The notes under the pieces are model-generated. The model worked only from the letters and a program-made list of their open reading frames with translations, made no database searches and was not told the origin of the DNA. 64,000 nt of DNA, from positions 1 through 64,000 of the forward strand of contig NW_027254967.1 of assembly GCF_042242105.1 (NCBI RefSeq). Reading direction: 5' to 3'. Positions 61,004 through 64,000 of the stretch are shown piece by piece. Source of the DNA: Pempheris klunzingeri (Eukaryota > Chordata > Actinopteri > Acropomatiformes > Pempheridae). The translations under genes were made by a program, and so were the position numbers. Within the stretch, counting starts at the first letter, position 1. Each line of letters begins with the position of its first letter.

Positions 61004-64000
61004 GTAAGATCGCCTGATTGCATCTGTAACCAGACACACAGGCCTTTCAGCGTAACTCATGCCGTCATCCCAACACAACAAAAATATGAACACAGCAACA
61101 GAAACATTTCATAAGGGGATCGTTGGATGTGAAAGTCAGTGCAGAAATTGGGTTTTTAGATCAACCCCAGCCTGTCCACGGGACCATGAGGTTTTGCTCA
61201 GGCATGGAAGAGGGAATAAAAGACTCCTCTGTCTGACAAAGTACACCAGCACTGGGAACAATACCAATACACACATTTCCACCTCCAATAAGTTATTTAG
61301 GACATTTCAGGGGTTTTGTTACTTCCTCTCTTGCTAGATAGCTCTAGGTTTTGCCAACATATTTTACTGTCTATTGATTTGTCTATTGAGGGACATCACG
61401 ACAATGACGAGACATTCTTAATGTATTATAGGTAATTAACCTATTCTGTGTAATTGATGACACAGACACACATTAGTGTAGCCATCTGTTTCCTGGCGCA
61501 TGCCGTGTTGTTGTGCAAACATAAATCTCTACTATCTGCAGTGTAAAGGAGAGCAGTAGCCTATTTGATCTATGCTTTCCACTTTCTGACAGCCTAGCCT
61601 AATTTGTAATTACAACAGAGCAGTCTTTATAATTGCACTGCCACTCCCGAGCCAAATTCCCAACAAAAACACACTATAACTGGTTCATGAACCTGATCAT
61701 ATTTCATCAAATGTGATGTGAATCACACTACACGTCTGTTCCCAGAGCTTTTGGAATTTCAGCACTCTGCTACTTCAGTAAAAAGGGAAGGAGAAAGCTG
61801 CATTCCTTAATCAGTGTTTGATATTTTCTCTGTCTAATTGAAGAGATACAGATACACATTGTACTGCAGGTACAGAGGGCATGTAGTATGTGCATGTGTG
61901 TGGAAGAATGTATATTTGTGAGAGCCAACTATTGCATTACCGTAAATTCTCAACCATACAGGCAGCCAGTGAAGTGACGCCAGAATGGGCGTAGCGTGAT
62001 GTGATCTTGCTGCTTTTCATTAACAGTGTGGGCGCTGCATTTTAAACTAGTGAGGTACAGGTGATGGCTGTGTGGGTTAGCCCAGTAATAAAGATGTGAT
62101 AAAACTAGAATGCTAGAATGACCTTTTCAATGACAAGGATGGGCAGCTTTTAATTTTGGTTCGGTTAGATGATTTTCTAAACAACTGGCCTGGATCAAAA
62201 ATCACACCCAAAATCAGAGCTGTGTTTCCTTAATACGGGATGACAGGCATACACGCAATGCAATGTCACAAACACAAATGTCAGTAAAGCTCCATGGTAA
62301 CATCCTATGATCTGTTGATAATTTCTGAACAACTGCAGCTTGCACTCATATATACAGCAGACACAATGCACTGAAATGCACATGTGAAGGCTCAATGTAG
62401 CCGAACTGAAGCACTTTCACCATACGCTCATATGTTGGTGGTGATAAACACTTTTATAGCATTAGTTGTTACTTTGGCACGCTGCTGGGAGAAGCACTCG
62501 CCTTCCAGTCTGTTTTTGTCTCATTCAGCTAATCAACACATACAGGTGAAGATGTCTTCAATTACATGTTGGTGTGTTGGTTTTACACAGACATACCCAA
62601 GTCCAGCTGAACAATGTCTGCATCCAGTTCGATACTAATCCAGTTTTGCTGTAGATGTTTTTATTGTTATGGCAAAATTCGATATGTTGGTACATCCTTT
62701 ACATATAATCCTTGCTTTTACAAGGGAAGGGAGTAATTTAAAAAATTTTGAGAAGTCTGAGATTATTATTAGATTTCTCTTGTATTTACTCTCACTGTTG
62801 CTCAGCCAAGCTGTCTCCAGTCCAGACCACTAAGTCTATATTTTTTTCTGTGAATTAAAAGATGATATTGATGATAAAAGAAAAACAGCAGATAGGCCTC
62901 TATCACACAGAGAGGAGTCTCACAATTTAGAGGAGTCAGCTGACGGAGCGCAGGCCTACTGTTAGACTGATTAACTAGTCAGTCAGTTTTCTGCTATCCA
63001 CAAGCAAATGTGAACAAGTACTCACGCACACTCTCCCACACACACAAATGGACGCACTTGTCTCTGTCTGGCCTGTCTGCACTGGGCTGCTGGTCAAAAG
63101 GCTCATTGTGTAAAAATTGAATTCTACGTTCATTAGTCTCCTTGGTGTATTAAAGGCAGCCGGTTGTAAGTAAACAGTCACTTTGGCCTTTTGGCTCAGA
63201 CAAGTATATTTATGTCACATGAATCACGCACCAGTTAGACTGGGAGTAACTGTTTAATTAAACTGACAATTAATATAACAGACTGATGTCAGTTCTCATT
63301 TTGTGTAATAATAGGAAAATAATATTCATACATTTTTACAGGTGAGGACAGTGTTGTTTTTGTTTGATATCCGTATGGAAACGGATCCACAGCTGAGACG
63401 AGGCCCTGTTTTGATTGGCACCAGAGTGAGCTTCTGTGCATGTTGTCATTACTCAACTTGCCTCCAGTGCCTCTTCCTCTTCAGTTCCCTTTAAACTCTG
63501 AACAACATAGAATTACCCCAGCGTGTCTGTGTCTGTTTAGGGCTCCATTTTATATCTTGAGATGTTTTTCATTCAGGCTTGAATATATTATATATTAATA
63601 GGTGTGTGCTTGCATGCATCACAGTGGCATAGACATTTGCAGAAAAAAACATTTACATTTGAAATTTGTGCTTGCATAGGACGCTCAAGTGCAATTTTGG
63701 ACAAGAAGAATGTTGTGAGAAAGAGTTTTAAGTGCATGGGAGAGGTCGACTAGCTGACAAGCAGGGCAGGGTGCAGAGAAGCCGTCTAACCGGTGACACT
63801 GCAAGCTATCAGCCTTGGGTGTGGGAAGAAGGTGTGTGTTGTGAGTGTGTCTCAGTGTGGATTTGTGCATGTCACAAGTTTGCTCGGTAGGTGTTTGTAA
63901 CTCAGGTCATTGCTGAAGAGATACATAAATATTTTCCTGATGAGATATTGGCAAAGAGCACAGAAACAACTGTCTTGTTTGTGGGCCACAGAGGCTTCCT
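61004..64000 (+). other. notch2: notch2 intron 2 (partial, to window edge)
   Basis: I searched for the expected large third exon (rest of EGF1 through EGF3, Cys-rich) and did not find it. No other gene, repeat family or RNA gene was recognised in this stretch. Confidence 0.6.

Noticed and set aside
61004-64000. Expected notch2 exon 3
   Set aside because: No Cys-rich open segment with Notch EGF spacing and splice sites was found, so the exon must lie beyond the window.

Overview
This window is vertebrate nuclear DNA, almost certainly from a teleost fish and probably a percomorph. The genes are intron-rich with GT/AG boundaries. Intergenic and intronic DNA is full of (CA)n/(GT)n microsatellites and of interspersed repeats I recognise from fish genomes. 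There are no bacterial operons, CRISPR arrays or phage genes. Four protein-coding genes can be reconstructed exon by exon with consistent splice phases.

Layout. 1-8771 has no secure gene. It holds several mobile-element remnants, a CpG-richer block at 6.4-6.9 kb that looks like a minus-strand promoter with a first exon, and an isolated hydrophobic minus-strand candidate exon near 5.1 kb. 8772-19806 (minus) is edem3: 20 coding exons, 894 aa, signal peptide, GH47 domain, PA domain and a KDEL end. 22168-27830 (plus) is npl: 11 coding exons, 307 aa, with the Schiff-base lysine present. edem3 and npl are head to head, with coding starts 2.36 kb apart. 32760-38109 (plus) is sec22b: 5 exons, 215 aa, and its 3.3-kb first intron contains a large inverted-repeat element. 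39.5-49.4 kb is a gene-free interval with repeats. From 49984 (plus) come the first two coding exons of notch2 (signal peptide and start of EGF repeat 1), separated by a 10.9-kb intron. The gene runs off the right edge.

Three of the genes act in glycoprotein and secretory biology: EDEM3 (ER mannose trimming for ERAD), SEC22B (ER-Golgi SNARE) and NPL (sialic acid breakdown, cytosolic). NOTCH2 is a secretory-pathway client and receptor. I see no sign that they form one pathway. In human, EDEM3 and NPL lie at 1q25 and SEC22B and NOTCH2 at 1p12, so the window joins two human chromosome 1 neighbourhoods.

Most unusual points: three short introns, in edem3, npl and sec22b, are multiples of three and stop-free, so their retention would keep the frame; a long fold-back element in sec22b intron 1; and long CA or UG tracts next to edem3 splice sites. 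I found no convincing wholly new biological system.
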